This document shows positions 35,374 through 44,003 of a stretch of DNA of 64,000 bases, one piece after another. The DNA is from Streptomyces griseoviridis (GTDB lineage: Bacteria; Actinomycetota; Actinomycetes; Streptomycetales; Streptomycetaceae). How positions within the stretch are numbered: the stretch's first letter is position 1; every line of letters begins with the position of its first letter. The notes beneath the pieces are model-generated. The model saw only the letters and a list, made by a program, of their open reading frames with translations. It did no database searches and had not been told where the DNA came from. The position numbers and the translations under genes are program-made. The stretch covers positions 62,001 to 126,000 of the forward strand of contig BMSM01000003.1 of assembly GCA_014649155.1 (NCBI GenBank), in the 5' to 3' direction.

Positions 35374-37148
35374 GTGGTGGTGTCGCCTTCCGGGAGGGAT
35401 GCGGGTGCGGATGCGGATGCGGATGCGGGATCGGGGTCGGATACGGGTTCCGTGGTCGTCGGACCCACGGTGGTCGCTCCGGCGGTCGACGCGTCCGCGG
35501 CCGGCGGACCGGTGGTGCCGCGGACGGCCTGCTGGAAGGTGCCGAAGCGGGCGACGCGCGCCTTCGTCTCCTCGCGGGTGGGCGGGGTGCGCGGCGCGGT
35601 GGCGGACGGCGCCTGCCGGGTGCGTTCGGCTTCGGCGAGGGTCCGGCCGCGGCGGCGCTTCGGCAGCCCGTGCGGGAGGGTGGAGAGCGGTTCGGGGCCG
35701 TGCTCCGGCTCCGGTTCCGCGGGGCGCGCCACGGCGTCCGGGGCCGGGTGCCGCGCCGGGGAGGGGGTCTCGTGCCGCCGGGGGAGCTGCCGTACCGGAG
35801 CCGCCGCGGGTACGGCAGCCGGCGTACGGGTCCGGGCGGCCGGTTCCGGTCCGTCCTCGGCGCCGGGGCCCGGGAGCGCGCCCGGCGACACGAGGATGTC
35901 CTGCGGTACGAGCATCAGCACGCCGGTGCCGCCCCGGGCCGACGGACGGAACGACACCTTCAGGCCGTACCGCTGCGCCAGCCGCCCCACCACGGCCAGG
36001 CCGAGCCGGGTGCCGGTCAGGCCGCCGAGCCCGGCGGTGCGGCCGGAGACCGCGTTCTCGGCGCGGCGCAGCTGGGTCTCGCCCATGACGAGGCCCGCGT
36101 CCTCGACGGAGACGATCGCGCCGGCCGGGACCTCCTCGACGTAGACGTGGACCTCCGCGGTCGGCGGGGAGAAGTTCGCGGCGTTGTCCAGGATCTCGGC
36201 CAGCGCGTGCATGACGGCCTCGGCGGCGTGCCCGGCGACGGCGGTGTCGCTGGTGGAGTGCAGGCGGACGCGCTGGTAACCGCTGATCCGGCCCATGGCG
36301 CCGCGCAGGATGGACTCCATGGCGATCGGGCGGGCCCAGCGGCGGCCCGACCGGGCCCCCGCCAGCACGGCGACGGAGTCGGCGAGCCGACCCGCCTGGG
36401 CGGTGCGGTGGTCGAGGTGGAGGAGGTCGGTCAGCACCTCCTCGTCGGCGTGCTTCTCCTCCATCGCGCGCAGGTCCGCCAGGGTCGCGGTGGCCAGGGC
36501 CTGGAGGCGTCCGGCGACGTTGGCGGTGGCGGAGACGGCGGCGGCGCGGCGGGACTCGGCCTCCCGCAGCTTGCGGGTGAGCCGGGCGACGTCGCCGGTC
36601 AGCCGCTCGCGCTCGGCGGTGTGTTCCGCCACGCGCCGGGTCCGCTCGGCCTCGTACTCCTCGGTGAGCCGCGCCCGCTCCGCCGCGTGCTCCTCGGTGA
36701 GCCGGGCCTCCCGGGTGCCGTACTCCTCGGTGAGCCGGGCGAGTTCGGCGGCGTGGGCGTCCGTGAGCCGGGCGTGTTCCTGGGCCAGGTCGGCCGCGGC
36801 GCGGGCGCGCTCCCGGTCGAGTTCGCCGGTGAGCCGGGCGCGTTCCTGCCGCGCCTCCTCGGCGGTCCGGACGCGTTCCTGGAGCAGCCGGCCCACCTCC
36901 TGGTTCGCGGACTCCAGCCGGCGGCGGGCGGTCCGGGCCGACCGGAGGCCGTGCGCGGCCACGGTGACCGCCACGCTCAGCAGCAGTCCGGCGGCACCCG
37001 CTCCCAGCCCGAGGGGCGTGCGCACGGAGTCGGGGGCGACGAGGACCGCGCCGGTGACCGCGAGGCCGGCCAGTACCGCGGTGACCAGGAAGACGGGCAG
37101 CAGCCCGGATATGGCGGGGCGTTCGCCGGAGGATGTGGCGGAGGTCAT
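35370..37148 (-). CDS. cvnA: conservon sensor kinase-like protein CvnA
   Basis: 592 residues from ATG 37148 (MTSATSSGERPAISG). Two N-terminal helices (about 14-37, 44-66) and then a long Arg/Glu-rich coiled coil (about 80-210; repeats of ARLTEEYEAERTR type) lead to a HATPase domain: N box LAEILDNAANFSPP, then SVEDAGLVM and LTGTRLGLAVVGRLA. The conserved phospho-His of true histidine kinases is not evident, as in other CvnA proteins. The C-terminal about 200 residues are Pro/Ala-rich and disordered. Frames extending to 37367 read the low-complexity tract upstream and are rejected. Confidence 0.9.
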   Translation of the reverse strand: MTSATSSGERPAISGLLPVFLVTAVLAGLAVTGAVLVAPDSVRTPLGLGAGAAGLLLSVAVTVAAHGLRSARTARRRLESANQEVGRLLQERVRTAEEARQERARLTGELDRERARAAADLAQEHARLTDAHAAELARLTEEYGTREARLTEEHAAERARLTEEYEAERTRRVAEHTAERERLTGDVARLTRKLREAESRRAAAVSATANVAGRLQALATATLADLRAMEEKHADEEVLTDLLHLDHRTAQAGRLADSVAVLAGARSGRRWARPIAMESILRGAMGRISGYQRVRLHSTSDTAVAGHAAEAVMHALAEILDNAANFSPPTAEVHVYVEEVPAGAIVSVEDAGLVMGETQLRRAENAVSGRTAGLGGLTGTRLGLAVVGRLAQRYGLKVSFRPSARGGTGVLMLVPQDILVSPGALPGPGAEDGPEPAARTRTPAAVPAAAPVRQLPRRHETPSPARHPAPDAVARPAEPEPEHGPEPLSTLPHGLPKRRRGRTLAEAERTRQAPSATAPRTPPTREETKARVARFGTFQQAVRGTTGPPAADASTAGATTVGPTTTEPVSDPDPASASASAPASLPEGDTTT

Positions 37149-37172
37149 CAGTCGGTCTCTCGGTCGCGGTAC

Positions 37173-37310
37173 GACGATGCGGCGATGCGGTGCGGTGCTA
37201 TGGCGATGCGGTGCTGTGCGGTGCGAGGGGGTGTGGCTGTGCGGCGGAGTGCGGTGCCGCGGTGGGGTGCGACGGGGTGTGGTGACGGTGTGGGCGGTGG
37301 CGTGGGGGAG
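37173..37310. repeat. degenerate GCGGTG-type low-complexity tract upstream of cvnA
   Basis: Short related units (GCGATGCGGTGC, GCGGTGC, GGGTGTGG) recur without exact period. The plus strand is strongly G/T-rich and poor in C and A. On the minus strand it lies immediately upstream of cvnA and would be 5' leader or promoter-distal DNA. Confidence 0.6.
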
Positions 37311-37383
37311 TTGTGGGGATTCTGTGGTCGATTTTCGGCAGCCTTCTCCGGCGCGGGCCGACACCATTGGCTACCTGACCGTC

Positions 37384-37423
37384 ACTATAAGAGACTTCAC
37401 GATCGCGTTGGGCACATTAATGT
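37384..37423 (-). promoter_or_regulatory. candidate cvnA promoter -10 and palindrome
   Basis: On the minus strand TATAGT (37389-37384) is the best -10-like hexamer near cvnA, though no good -35 is found at 16-18 bases. ACATTAATGT (37414-37423) is a perfect ten-base palindrome nearby. Confidence 0.3.
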
Positions 37424-37533
37424 CACGTTCTTAGCATCAGATCACAGGAACAACTACGGCAAAGGTGCCGACGGCGAACGCGGCGCTCCCGATGGCCCGA
37501 ACCCGACGCCGCCCACCGGGGCATGCTGAGGGC

Positions 37534-40464
37534 ATGACGGATGTGCCAGAGGCCCGGCCCGAGGTGCGGGACGCGCTGCGCGCGGCCGTGCGCGGCGAGG
37601 TCTCCTTCGGACCGACCGCCCGCGCCCTGACGACCATGGACGCGTCCAACTACCGCCGCGTCCCCCTGGGGGTGGTCGCCCCGCGCGACGCCGACGACGT
37701 GGCGGCGGCCCTGGAGGTGTGCCGCACGCACGGCGTGCCGGTCGTGGCACGCGGCGGCGGCACCTCGACCGCGGGCCAGGCGACCGGCACCGGGGTGGTC
37801 CTCGACTTCACCCGGCACATGAACCGGCTGCTCGCCCTCGACCCCGGGGCCCGTACCGCCGTGGTCCAGCCCGGCCTGGTCCTGGACCGGCTCCAGGACG
37901 CCGCCGCCCCGCACGGCCTGCGGTTCGGCCCCGACCCCTCCACCCACAGCCGCTGCACCCTCGGCGGGATGATCGGCAACAACTCCTGCGGCGCGCACTC
38001 GGTGGCCTGGGGGACGACCGCCGACAACGTCGCCGCCCTGACCGTCCTCACCGCGCGCGGCGAGCGGCTGCGCCCCGGACCCCGGTGGGCCGGTGCGCCG
38101 GCCGGCCTGCGCGCGCTGGTGGACGGGGAACTGGCGCGGCTGCGCACCGGCTTCCCCGACCTGCCCCGCCGCATCTCCGGATACGCGCTGGACGCCCTGC
38201 TGCCCGAGCGGGGCGCGGACGTCGCCCGTTCCTTCTGCGGTTCCGAGGGCACCCTGGGCGTGCTGACCGAGGCCGTCGTCCGGCTGGTCGAGGCGCCGCC
38301 CGCGCGGGCGCTGGCCGTGCTCGGGTACGGCGACGAGAGCGCGGCGGCCGACGCGGCGGCCGGGCTGCTGCCGCTCGGGCCGCTGACGGTGGAGGGGATG
38401 GCCGCCGACCTGGTGCCCGACCCGGCCGGGCTGCCGCGCGGCGGGGCCTGGCTGTTCGTGGAGACCGGCGGCGCCACCCCGGCCGAGGCCCGCGCGCGGG
38501 CCGAGGCGGTCGTCCGGGCCGCCGACGCGCTGGACGCGCGGGTGGTGACCGACCCGGCCGGGCAGCGGGCGCTGTGGCGGGTCCGGGAGGACGCGGCCGG
38601 TACGGCCACCCGGATGCCCGGGGGTACCTCCCGGACGGAGTCCGGGGGAGGCACCGAGGCGTGGCCCGGCTGGGAGGACTGCGCGGTCCCGCCCGCCCGG
38701 CTCGGCGCCTATCTGCGGGAGTTCCGGGCGCTGCTGGCCGCCCACGGCCTGCGCGGCACGCCGTACGGGCACTTCGGGGACGGCTGCATCCACGTCCGTA
38801 TCGACTTCGACCTGCTGACCGGTCCGGGCGTCGCCCGCTTCCGCCGCTTCTCCGAGGAACTCGCGGACCTGGTCGTCGCGCACGGCGGTTCGCTCTCCGG
38901 CGAGCACGGCGACGGACAGGCCCGCGCCGAACTCCTGCCGCGCATGTACGGCCCCGCGACCGTCGGCCTCTTCGCCCGCGCCAAGGCCCTCTGGGACCCC
39001 GACGACCTCCTCAACCCCGGTGTGCTGGTCCGCCCCGCGCCCCTCGACACCGGCCTCCGGTTCGCCGTCCTGCCCCGCGAACCGGTCGACGTCGTCTTCG
39101 GATACCCCGCCGACGGCGGCGACTTCACGGCGGCGGTACGGCGCTGCGTCGGGGTCGCCAAGTGCCGTACGGCCCCGGCGGCCGGCGCGTCCGTGATGTG
39201 CCCGTCGTTCCGCGCGACCGGCGAGGAGGAGCACTCGACGCGGGGCCGGGCGCGGCTGCTGCACGAGATGCTCGCCGGGGACGTGATCACCGGCGGCTGG
39301 CGGTCCACGGAGGTCCGCGACGCCCTCGACCTGTGCCTGTCCTGCAAGGGCTGCCGGTCGGACTGCCCGGTCGGGGTGGACATGGCCACGTACAAGGCGG
39401 AGTTCCTGCACCACCACTACGCGGGCCGGCGCCGCCCCGCCGCGCACCACACCCTGGGCCGGCTGCCGGAGTGGCTGCGCTGGGTGGCGCGCACCCGGAC
39501 CCCCGCCCTGCTCAACTCGCTCGCGGCGGTACGGCCGTTGGCGGCGGTGGCCAAACGGCTCGGCGGCATCGCGCCCGAGCGGGCGATCCCCCGCCTGGCG
39601 ACGGAACCGTTCACCCGGTGGTGGCGCCGGCGCCGGCCGGCGCCGGCGGGCGGGGGCGCCACGGTCGTCCTGTGGCCCGACACCTTCACCGAGCACCTCT
39701 CACCGTCCGTGGGCCGGGCGGCCGTGCGCGTCCTGGAGGCGGCGGGCCTGCGGGTCGCGCTCCCCCCGACGCTGCGGCCGGTGCGCGGCGCGGTCGGCGA
39801 CGCCCGCACCCGGTCGCCCGCGACCCTGCTCACGGCCCTGCTCGGCGCCTCGCGGGGCCGGGTCTGCTGCGGACTGACGTACGTCTCCACCGGCCGGCTC
39901 GACCTGGCCCGTACGGTGCTGCGCCGCACGCTCGACCTGATGGAGCCGGTGCTCGCGACGGCCGCCCCGGTCGTCGTCCTGGAGCCGAGCTGCGCGGCGG
40001 CCCTCCGCGGCGACCTGCCCGAGCTGCTGCCCGACGACCCGCGGGCCGCCGCCCTCGCGGACCGCGTCCTCACCTTCGCCGAGACCCTGGAGCGCCACGC
40101 CCCCGACTGGACGCCGCCCGTCCTGGACCGCCCGGTCACCGGGCAGACCCACTGCCACCAGCACGCGGTCCTCGGCGACGGGCCCGACCGCCGGCTGCGC
40201 GCCGCCGCGGGCCTCACCGGCGAACCGGTCGGCGGCTGCTGCGGACTGGCCGGCAACTTCGGTTTCGAGCCGGGACACCAGGAGGTGTCGGTGGCGTGCG
40301 CGGAGGAACAGCTCCTGCCCGCCGTGCGCGAGGCGCCGGACGGGGCGGTGGTCCTGGCGGACGGCTTCTCCTGCCGGACGCAGCTGGAGCAGCTGGCGGG
40401 GGTGCGGGGGCGGCACCTGGCGGAGGTGCTGGCGGAGGCGCTGGAGGTGGAACAGGGCGGCTGA
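37534..40464 (+). CDS. three-module FAD-linked oxidoreductase (FAD, 4Fe-4S, CCG domains)
   Basis: 976 residues from ATG 37534 (GAGGG upstream). Residues about 35-500 form an FAD_binding_4/lactate-dehydrogenase-type module (VVARGGGTSTAGQA; GGMIGNNSCGAHSVAWG; SGEHGDGQARAELLPRM). About 540-640 carry two Fe-S motifs (CVGVAKC...MCP; CLSCKGCRSDCP). About 690-976 hold heterodisulfide-reductase-type CCG motifs (TGQTHCHQH; GGCCGLAGNFG). This is the fused Dld/GlcD-GlpC layout, expected to oxidise a 2-hydroxy acid such as D-lactate or D-2-hydroxyglutarate and pass electrons to the quinone pool; the exact substrate is inferred. Residues about 363-375 derive from a palindromic repeat inserted in frame. 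Confidence 0.9.
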   Translation: MTDVPEARPEVRDALRAAVRGEVSFGPTARALTTMDASNYRRVPLGVVAPRDADDVAAALEVCRTHGVPVVARGGGTSTAGQATGTGVVLDFTRHMNRLLALDPGARTAVVQPGLVLDRLQDAAAPHGLRFGPDPSTHSRCTLGGMIGNNSCGAHSVAWGTTADNVAALTVLTARGERLRPGPRWAGAPAGLRALVDGELARLRTGFPDLPRRISGYALDALLPERGADVARSFCGSEGTLGVLTEAVVRLVEAPPARALAVLGYGDESAAADAAAGLLPLGPLTVEGMAADLVPDPAGLPRGGAWLFVETGGATPAEARARAEAVVRAADALDARVVTDPAGQRALWRVREDAAGTATRMPGGTSRTESGGGTEAWPGWEDCAVPPARLGAYLREFRALLAAHGLRGTPYGHFGDGCIHVRIDFDLLTGPGVARFRRFSEELADLVVAHGGSLSGEHGDGQARAELLPRMYGPATVGLFARAKALWDPDDLLNPGVLVRPAPLDTGLRFAVLPREPVDVVFGYPADGGDFTAAVRRCVGVAKCRTAPAAGASVMCPSFRATGEEEHSTRGRARLLHEMLAGDVITGGWRSTEVRDALDLCLSCKGCRSDCPVGVDMATYKAEFLHHHYAGRRRPAAHHTLGRLPEWLRWVARTRTPALLNSLAAVRPLAAVAKRLGGIAPERAIPRLATEPFTRWWRRRRPAPAGGGATVVLWPDTFTEHLSPSVGRAAVRVLEAAGLRVALPPTLRPVRGAVGDARTRSPATLLTALLGASRGRVCCGLTYVSTGRLDLARTVLRRTLDLMEPVLATAAPVVVLEPSCAAALRGDLPELLPDDPRAAALADRVLTFAETLERHAPDWTPPVLDRPVTGQTHCHQHAVLGDGPDRRLRAAAGLTGEPVGGCCGLAGNFGFEPGHQEVSVACAEEQLLPAVREAPDGAVVLADGFSCRTQLEQLAGVRGRHLAEVLAEALEVEQGG
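38623..38655 (+). repeat. 33-bp palindromic repeat inserted in frame in the oxidoreductase gene
   Basis: GGTACCTCCCGGA, a short CGGAG loop and TCCGGGGGAGGCACC form an imperfect hairpin with two bulges. Such CCTCCC...GGGAGG units are a familiar dispersed repeat type in Streptomyces intergenic DNA. Here it encodes Gly/Ser/Thr-rich sequence (GGTSRTESGGGT) between the FAD-module motifs. Confidence 0.65.
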
Positions 40465-40499
40465 ACACGTCTCCCCGGCTCCGCCGCCCGCGTTGCCCC

Positions 40500-40952
40500 T
40501 CAGCAGACCGTCTCGCCCCGCACCAGCGGACCGCACACCGGCTGGATCTCCTCCGGCAGCTCCTCCGGGCGGCACCAGCGGGCCTCCAGGATCTCGAACG
40601 GGTCCAGGCGCAGCTCCCCGCCGAGCAGCCGGGCCTCGTAGGCCACCTCCAGACGGGTGCGGAAGCCGCTGTTCAGCATGACCAGCCGCCCCGGCTCCAC
40701 GTCGAGGCCGGTCTCCTCCCGGACCTCGCGGACGACGGTCCGCCGGAAGTCCTCGCCCTGGTGCGCGAACCCGCTCGGCAGGCCCCACTGGCGGCCGGGC
40801 GGCCACATCCGGTGCCGCAGCAGCAGCACCCGTCCCTCGGCGTCGCGCACGACACCGGTGACACCGACCACGAACTTGGGGTTGAGCAGCCACACCAGGC
40901 GGCTCTGCACCGGGCGCAGGGCGCGCCACAGACGGGCGAGGAATCGGCTCAC
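40500..40952 (-). CDS. NUDIX hydrolase
   Basis: 150 residues from GTG 40952, with GGAGG four to five bases upstream. The Nudix box is complete: G-FAHQG-E-DFRRTVV-REVREETG. The strand before it (VVGVTGVVRDAEGRVLLLRHRM) is typical. It hydrolyses some nucleoside diphosphate derivative; the substrate is not evident. The N-terminal 20 residues (VSRFLARLWRALRPVQSRLV) form an amphipathic or membrane-proximal helix. The same frame stays open to 42335 only through antisense sequence and a pseudogene. Confidence 0.85.
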   Translation of the reverse strand: MSRFLARLWRALRPVQSRLVWLLNPKFVVGVTGVVRDAEGRVLLLRHRMWPPGRQWGLPSGFAHQGEDFRRTVVREVREETGLDVEPGRLVMLNSGFRTRLEVAYEARLLGGELRLDPFEILEARWCRPEELPEEIQPVCGPLVRGETVC

Positions 40953-41043
40953 GGGGCCTCCGGGCAAGGGTTGCGGCGGACCGGGAGTGCCGCCGCCCGG
41001 ACGGTACCCCGCGCGGGCGGCCGGTCCGCACCGGGGAAGTCCG

Positions 41044-41116
41044 TTGACAGCCGCCTCCCGGGCCAGGACAGTTGCATGGCGGGGTGACACTGCTGACCGA
41101 GTCCACTTCCATGGAC
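41044..41116 (+). promoter_or_regulatory. promoter region of the EamA gene with inverted repeat
   Basis: TTGACA at 41044 is a consensus -35, with GACAGT/ACAGTT 17-18 bases downstream as a weak -10. GTCCA-CTTCCA-TGGAC (41101-41116) is a perfect inverted repeat about 30 bases further on, a possible operator. Confidence 0.4.
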
Positions 41117-41177
41117 CAGCGGTACAGTGAAATGAACACAGCCCCTGCCTGGATTCCGTCACCGTCCCGGAGTACCC

Positions 41178-42122
41178 GTGAGCACCCCCAGCGCCGCCCC
41201 CGGCACCTCGACCCCGGCCGCCGTCCCCGCCCCGGCCGGCGCGCCCCACCCCGCCGGCACCCCCGGCCGCCGGGGGGCCTTCGGGCCGGTCGGCCTGGTC
41301 CTCGCCGGCGGGCTGTCGGTGCAGTTCGGCGGAGCGCTGGCGGTGACGCTGATGCCCCGGGCGGGCGCGCTCGGCATCGTCACGCTGCGGCTGGCCGTCG
41401 CCGCCGTGGTGCTGCTGCTGGTCTGCCGGCCCCGGCTGCGCGGCCACTCGCGCGCCGACTGGGGCACGGTGGTCACCTTCGGTGTCGCCATGGCGGGCAT
41501 GAACGGCCTCTTCTACCAGGCCCTCGACCGCATCCCGATCGGCGCCGCGGTCACCCTGGAGGTCCTCGGCCCGCTCGCGCTCTCCGTCGCCACCTCGCGC
41601 CGCGCGGTCAACCTCGTCTGGGCCGCGCTCGCCCTGGGCGGGGTCTTCCTGCTCGGCGGCGGCGGCTTCGACGGCCTCGACCCGGCCGGCGCGGCCTTCG
41701 CGCTGGCGGCGGGCGGGATGTGGGCGGCGTACATCGTCTTCAGCGCCCGCACCGGCCGCCGCTTCCCGCAGGCCGACGGCCTGGCGCTGGCCATGGGCGT
41801 GGGCGCGGTGCTCTTCCTGCCCCTCGGCGTCGTCGAGTCGGGGACGAAACTGCTCGACCCGGTGACGCTCGGCCTCGGCGCCGCGGTCGCCCTGCTCTCC
41901 TCCGTCCTGCCCTACACCCTCGAACTCCTCGCCCTGCGCCGCCTGCCCGCCGCCACCTTCGCCGTCCTGATGAGCCTGGAGCCGGCCATCGCCGCCCTCG
42001 CCGGCTTCCTCGTCCTGCACCAGTCCCTGACCCCCGCCCAGTGCGCCGCCATCGCCCTCGTCGTCGCGGCGAGCATGGGGGCGGTACGGACCCAGGTGGG
42101 CCGGCGTGCACGGGCGTCGTGA
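41178..42122 (+). CDS. EamA/RhtA-type DMT exporter
   Basis: 314 residues, GTG start. After a Pro/Ala-rich 35-residue lead come ten hydrophobic helices in two EamA repeats (FGGALAVTLMPRAGALGIVTLRLAVAA; NGLFYQALDRIPIGAAVTLEVLGPL; PYTLELLALRRLPAATFAVLMSLEPAIAALAG). The RIPIG...LEVLGPL and LEP...LAG pairs are typical of RhtA/YdcZ-like amino-acid or metabolite exporters. The real substrate is unknown. Its end touches the nitroreductase remnant on the other strand. Confidence 0.85.
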   Translation: MSTPSAAPGTSTPAAVPAPAGAPHPAGTPGRRGAFGPVGLVLAGGLSVQFGGALAVTLMPRAGALGIVTLRLAVAAVVLLLVCRPRLRGHSRADWGTVVTFGVAMAGMNGLFYQALDRIPIGAAVTLEVLGPLALSVATSRRAVNLVWAALALGGVFLLGGGGFDGLDPAGAAFALAAGGMWAAYIVFSARTGRRFPQADGLALAMGVGAVLFLPLGVVESGTKLLDPVTLGLGAAVALLSSVLPYTLELLALRRLPAATFAVLMSLEPAIAALAGFLVLHQSLTPAQCAAIALVVAASMGAVRTQVGRRARAS

Positions 42123-42133
42123 CCCGGACGGCG

Positions 42134-42457
42134 GTCCCTGGCCGTGGAAGGTCGTCGTCGACTCGACCGTGACCCGCCCGGTCCGCACCCGGTTCACCGG
42201 CGCGGTCTCGTCGGCGTGGCCGAAGGAGACGCCGACGAGCGGCTTGCCCCCGGTGACACCCAGCTCGGCGCGGACGGTGTCGGCGTAGAAGCTCAGCAGC
42301 CCCTGCGGGCAGCTGTCCACGCCGTACGCGGTCATGGCCAGGAGCAGGGTCTGCAGATAGGCGCCGGCATCCGCGGCCAGCCGCGCCGTGCCGTCACCCT
42401 GGACGAGGAGGAACGCCGCGTGCGGGGCGCCGTAGAAGTCCAGGCTCTCCGCGTCGT
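42134..42457 (-). pseudogene. nitroreductase-family remnant (middle/C-terminal part only)
   Basis: Minus-strand translation gives SLDFYGAPHAAFLLVQGDG, AYLQTLLLAMTAYGVDSCPQ, FYADTVRAELG, FGHADETAPVNRVRTGR, VESTTTFHG. This is the C-terminal half of a nitroreductase (the APxxx...SCPQ...ALGYADxxxPVN...E...H pattern). The N-terminal half, with the FMN-binding start, is absent: at about 42455-42460 the sequence switches to a TetR gene on the other strand. No stop follows the natural end; the frame runs on antisense through EamA. Clearly broken. Confidence 0.75.
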
Positions 42458-42493
42458 GGGCCGCGCATCCTGGCCGCCGCCGCCCGGCTGTTC

Positions 42494-43012
42494 GTGGCCC
42501 AGGGCATCAACGCGACCGGCATGGAGCAGGTCGCGGAGGAGGCGCCGGTCTCCAAGCGGACGCTGTACGCGCACTTCCGCACCAAGAACGAGCTGGTGAT
42601 CGCCCACCTCCAGGGCTTCGCCCGGTCGGGGGCGACGCTGGAGGGCGTCCTGGCCCGGGAGGACGTCCCCGCGCGCGAGCGGCTCCGCCGGCTGTTCGAC
42701 CAGCCGGCGCGGGACGCGGCCCCGGTGCGCGGATGCCCGTTCATCGACGCCGCCGCGGAGTTCCCCGACCCGGAGAGCGCGGTGCACTCCTACGCCCGGG
42801 AGCAGAAGCTGCGCATGGTGGACCTGATCGCCGCCCTGCCGGCGGAGCTGGGCTGCCGCGAACCCCTCGCCCTCGCCGAACAACTGGCCACCCTCGCGGA
42901 CGGGGCGGCCGGCCGCGCCATGGTGCTGGACGACCCGGACTACGGCCGGCACGCGCGGGCGGCGGCGGACATCCTCCTCGACCACGCCCTGCCGGGGGAC
43001 GGCCGGGTCTGA
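42494..43012 (+). CDS. TetR-family regulator, 5'-truncated
   Basis: 172 residues from GTG 42494: AQGINATGMEQVAEEAPVSKRTLYAHFRTKNELV is the TetR HTH (helices 2-3). The residues normally forming helix 1 (RILAAAARLF) are still encoded just upstream in frame from 42464, but no start codon precedes them; the frame then meets the nitroreductase remnant. The protein as translatable lacks most of helix 1 and may not bind DNA. The C-terminal ligand domain (LDQ/AREKLRMVDLIAALPAELG-type) is intact. Best explained by a deletion removing the shared promoter of a divergent TetR-nitroreductase pair. Confidence 0.65.
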   Translation: MAQGINATGMEQVAEEAPVSKRTLYAHFRTKNELVIAHLQGFARSGATLEGVLAREDVPARERLRRLFDQPARDAAPVRGCPFIDAAAEFPDPESAVHSYAREQKLRMVDLIAALPAELGCREPLALAEQLATLADGAAGRAMVLDDPDYGRHARAAADILLDHALPGDGRV

Positions 43013-43019
43013 CCTGGAA

Positions 43020-43040
43020 GGCGCCCGGGGGATGGGCGCC
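43020..43040 (+). terminator. hairpin after the truncated TetR gene
   Basis: GGCGCCC-N7-GGGCGCC, perfect seven-base arms, starting eight bases after the stop codon. Confidence 0.6.
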
Positions 43041-43057
43041 CCTCGGCCCGATTCATG

Positions 43058-43095
43058 CAAGCACGCTTGATTGTTTTCCGGGTCGCTGCCATGCT
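43058..43095 (+). promoter_or_regulatory. catabolic operon promoter overlapped by CAAGC-AC-GCTTG palindrome
   Basis: CAAGCACGCTTG (43058-43069) is a perfect inverted repeat whose right arm runs into TTGATT (43067-43072). CATGCT (43090-43095) is 17 bases further on, giving a plausible -35/-10 pair. The site would block the polymerase, so it is a candidate operator for the TetR regulator encoded at the operon's far end (52635-53264). Confidence 0.5.
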
Positions 43096-43205
43096 CTCGC
43101 CCACGCCCGCACAGTGGAGCCGGCCGCCGCGCGAGACCGGCCGTCGCGCTGCCCGCACGACCCCCGCACCACCCCGTACGCCGCCGCGCCCGAGGGGAGT
43201 GTCCC

Positions 43206-44003
43206 GTGTCCGACCCGACGCCCGTGATCGACGATCTGCGCGAGGAGAGCGAGGAGCTGGACGCGCTGGTCGGCCGGCTGCGGCCCGAGCAGTGGGCGCT
43301 CCCCACCCCCGCCCCGGGGTGGACCGTCGCCCACCAGATCGCGCACCTGGCCTGGACCGATCGCGGCGCCCTGGTGGCCGTGACCGACCCGGACGGCTTC
43401 CGCGCCCTGGTGGAGAAGGCCCTCGCCGCACCCACCGGCTTCGTCGACGACGGCGCGGAGGAGGGCGCCGTGCTGCCGCCCGCCGCCCTCCTCGACCGCT
43501 GGCGCCGGGGCCGTACCGCGCTCGCCGCGGCGCTCCGGGCCGCCCCGCCCGGCACGCGGTTCCCCTGGTACGGGCCGCCCATGGCCGCCGCGTCCATGGC
43601 GACGGCCCGCCTGATGGAGACCTGGGCCCACGGCCTCGACATCGCCGACGCGCTCGGCGCGCGGCCCGAGCCCACCGGCCGGCTCCGGCACATCGCCCGG
43701 CTCGGCGTCCGCACCCGCGACCACGCCTTCCGCACCCGCGGCCTCACCCCGCCCGCCGAGGAGTTCCGCGTCGAACTCACCGGCCCGCACGGCGAGCTGT
43801 GGGCGTTCGGACCCGAGGACGCGCCGCAGCGCGTGACCGGCCCCGGCGCCGACTTCTGCCTGCTGGTCACCCGCCGCGCCCACCGCGCCGACCTCGCCCT
43901 GCGCGCGGACGGGGCGGACGCCGGCCGCTGGCTGGACATCGCCCAGGCCTTCGCCGGACCGCCCGGACCGGGCCGCCGCCCGAAGGGGGAGGACGCCCGG
44001 TGA
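43206..44003 (+). CDS. TIGR03084-family DinB-like protein
   Basis: 265 residues from GTG 43206 (GGGAG upstream). The opening [47 protein letters not shown] is characteristic of TIGR03084, a DinB/maleylpyruvate-isomerase-like metal-binding family that occurs in acyl-CoA operons. Metal-binding His residues are likely in HQIAHL and [10 protein letters not shown]. First gene of the long catabolic operon; GTGA overlap with the AtuA-type gene. Confidence 0.85.
   Translation: MSDPTPVIDDLREESEELDALVGRLRPEQWALPTPAPGWTVAHQIAHLAWTDRGALVAVTDPDGFRALVEKALAAPTGFVDDGAEEGAVLPPAALLDRWRRGRTALAAALRAAPPGTRFPWYGPPMAAASMATARLMETWAHGLDIADALGARPEPTGRLRHIARLGVRTRDHAFRTRGLTPPAEEFRVELTGPHGELWAFGPEDAPQRVTGPGADFCLLVTRRAHRADLALRADGADAGRWLDIAQAFAGPPGPGRRPKGEDAR

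Larger units (their letters stand above)
37149..37533. other. 385-base divergent intergenic region, low-complexity then AT-rich
   Basis: It separates cvnA (minus) from the FAD/Fe-S oxidoreductase (plus). The first half is a G/T-skewed low-complexity tract (37173-37310); the second half (37360-37455) is AT-rich for this genome and must carry both promoters. No gene is supported. Confidence 0.6.

Noticed and set aside
43055..44000. Upstream extension of the AtuA frame
   Set aside because: This part is an out-of-frame reading of the TIGR03084 gene; the true AtuA-type start is the GTG overlapping that gene's stop codon.
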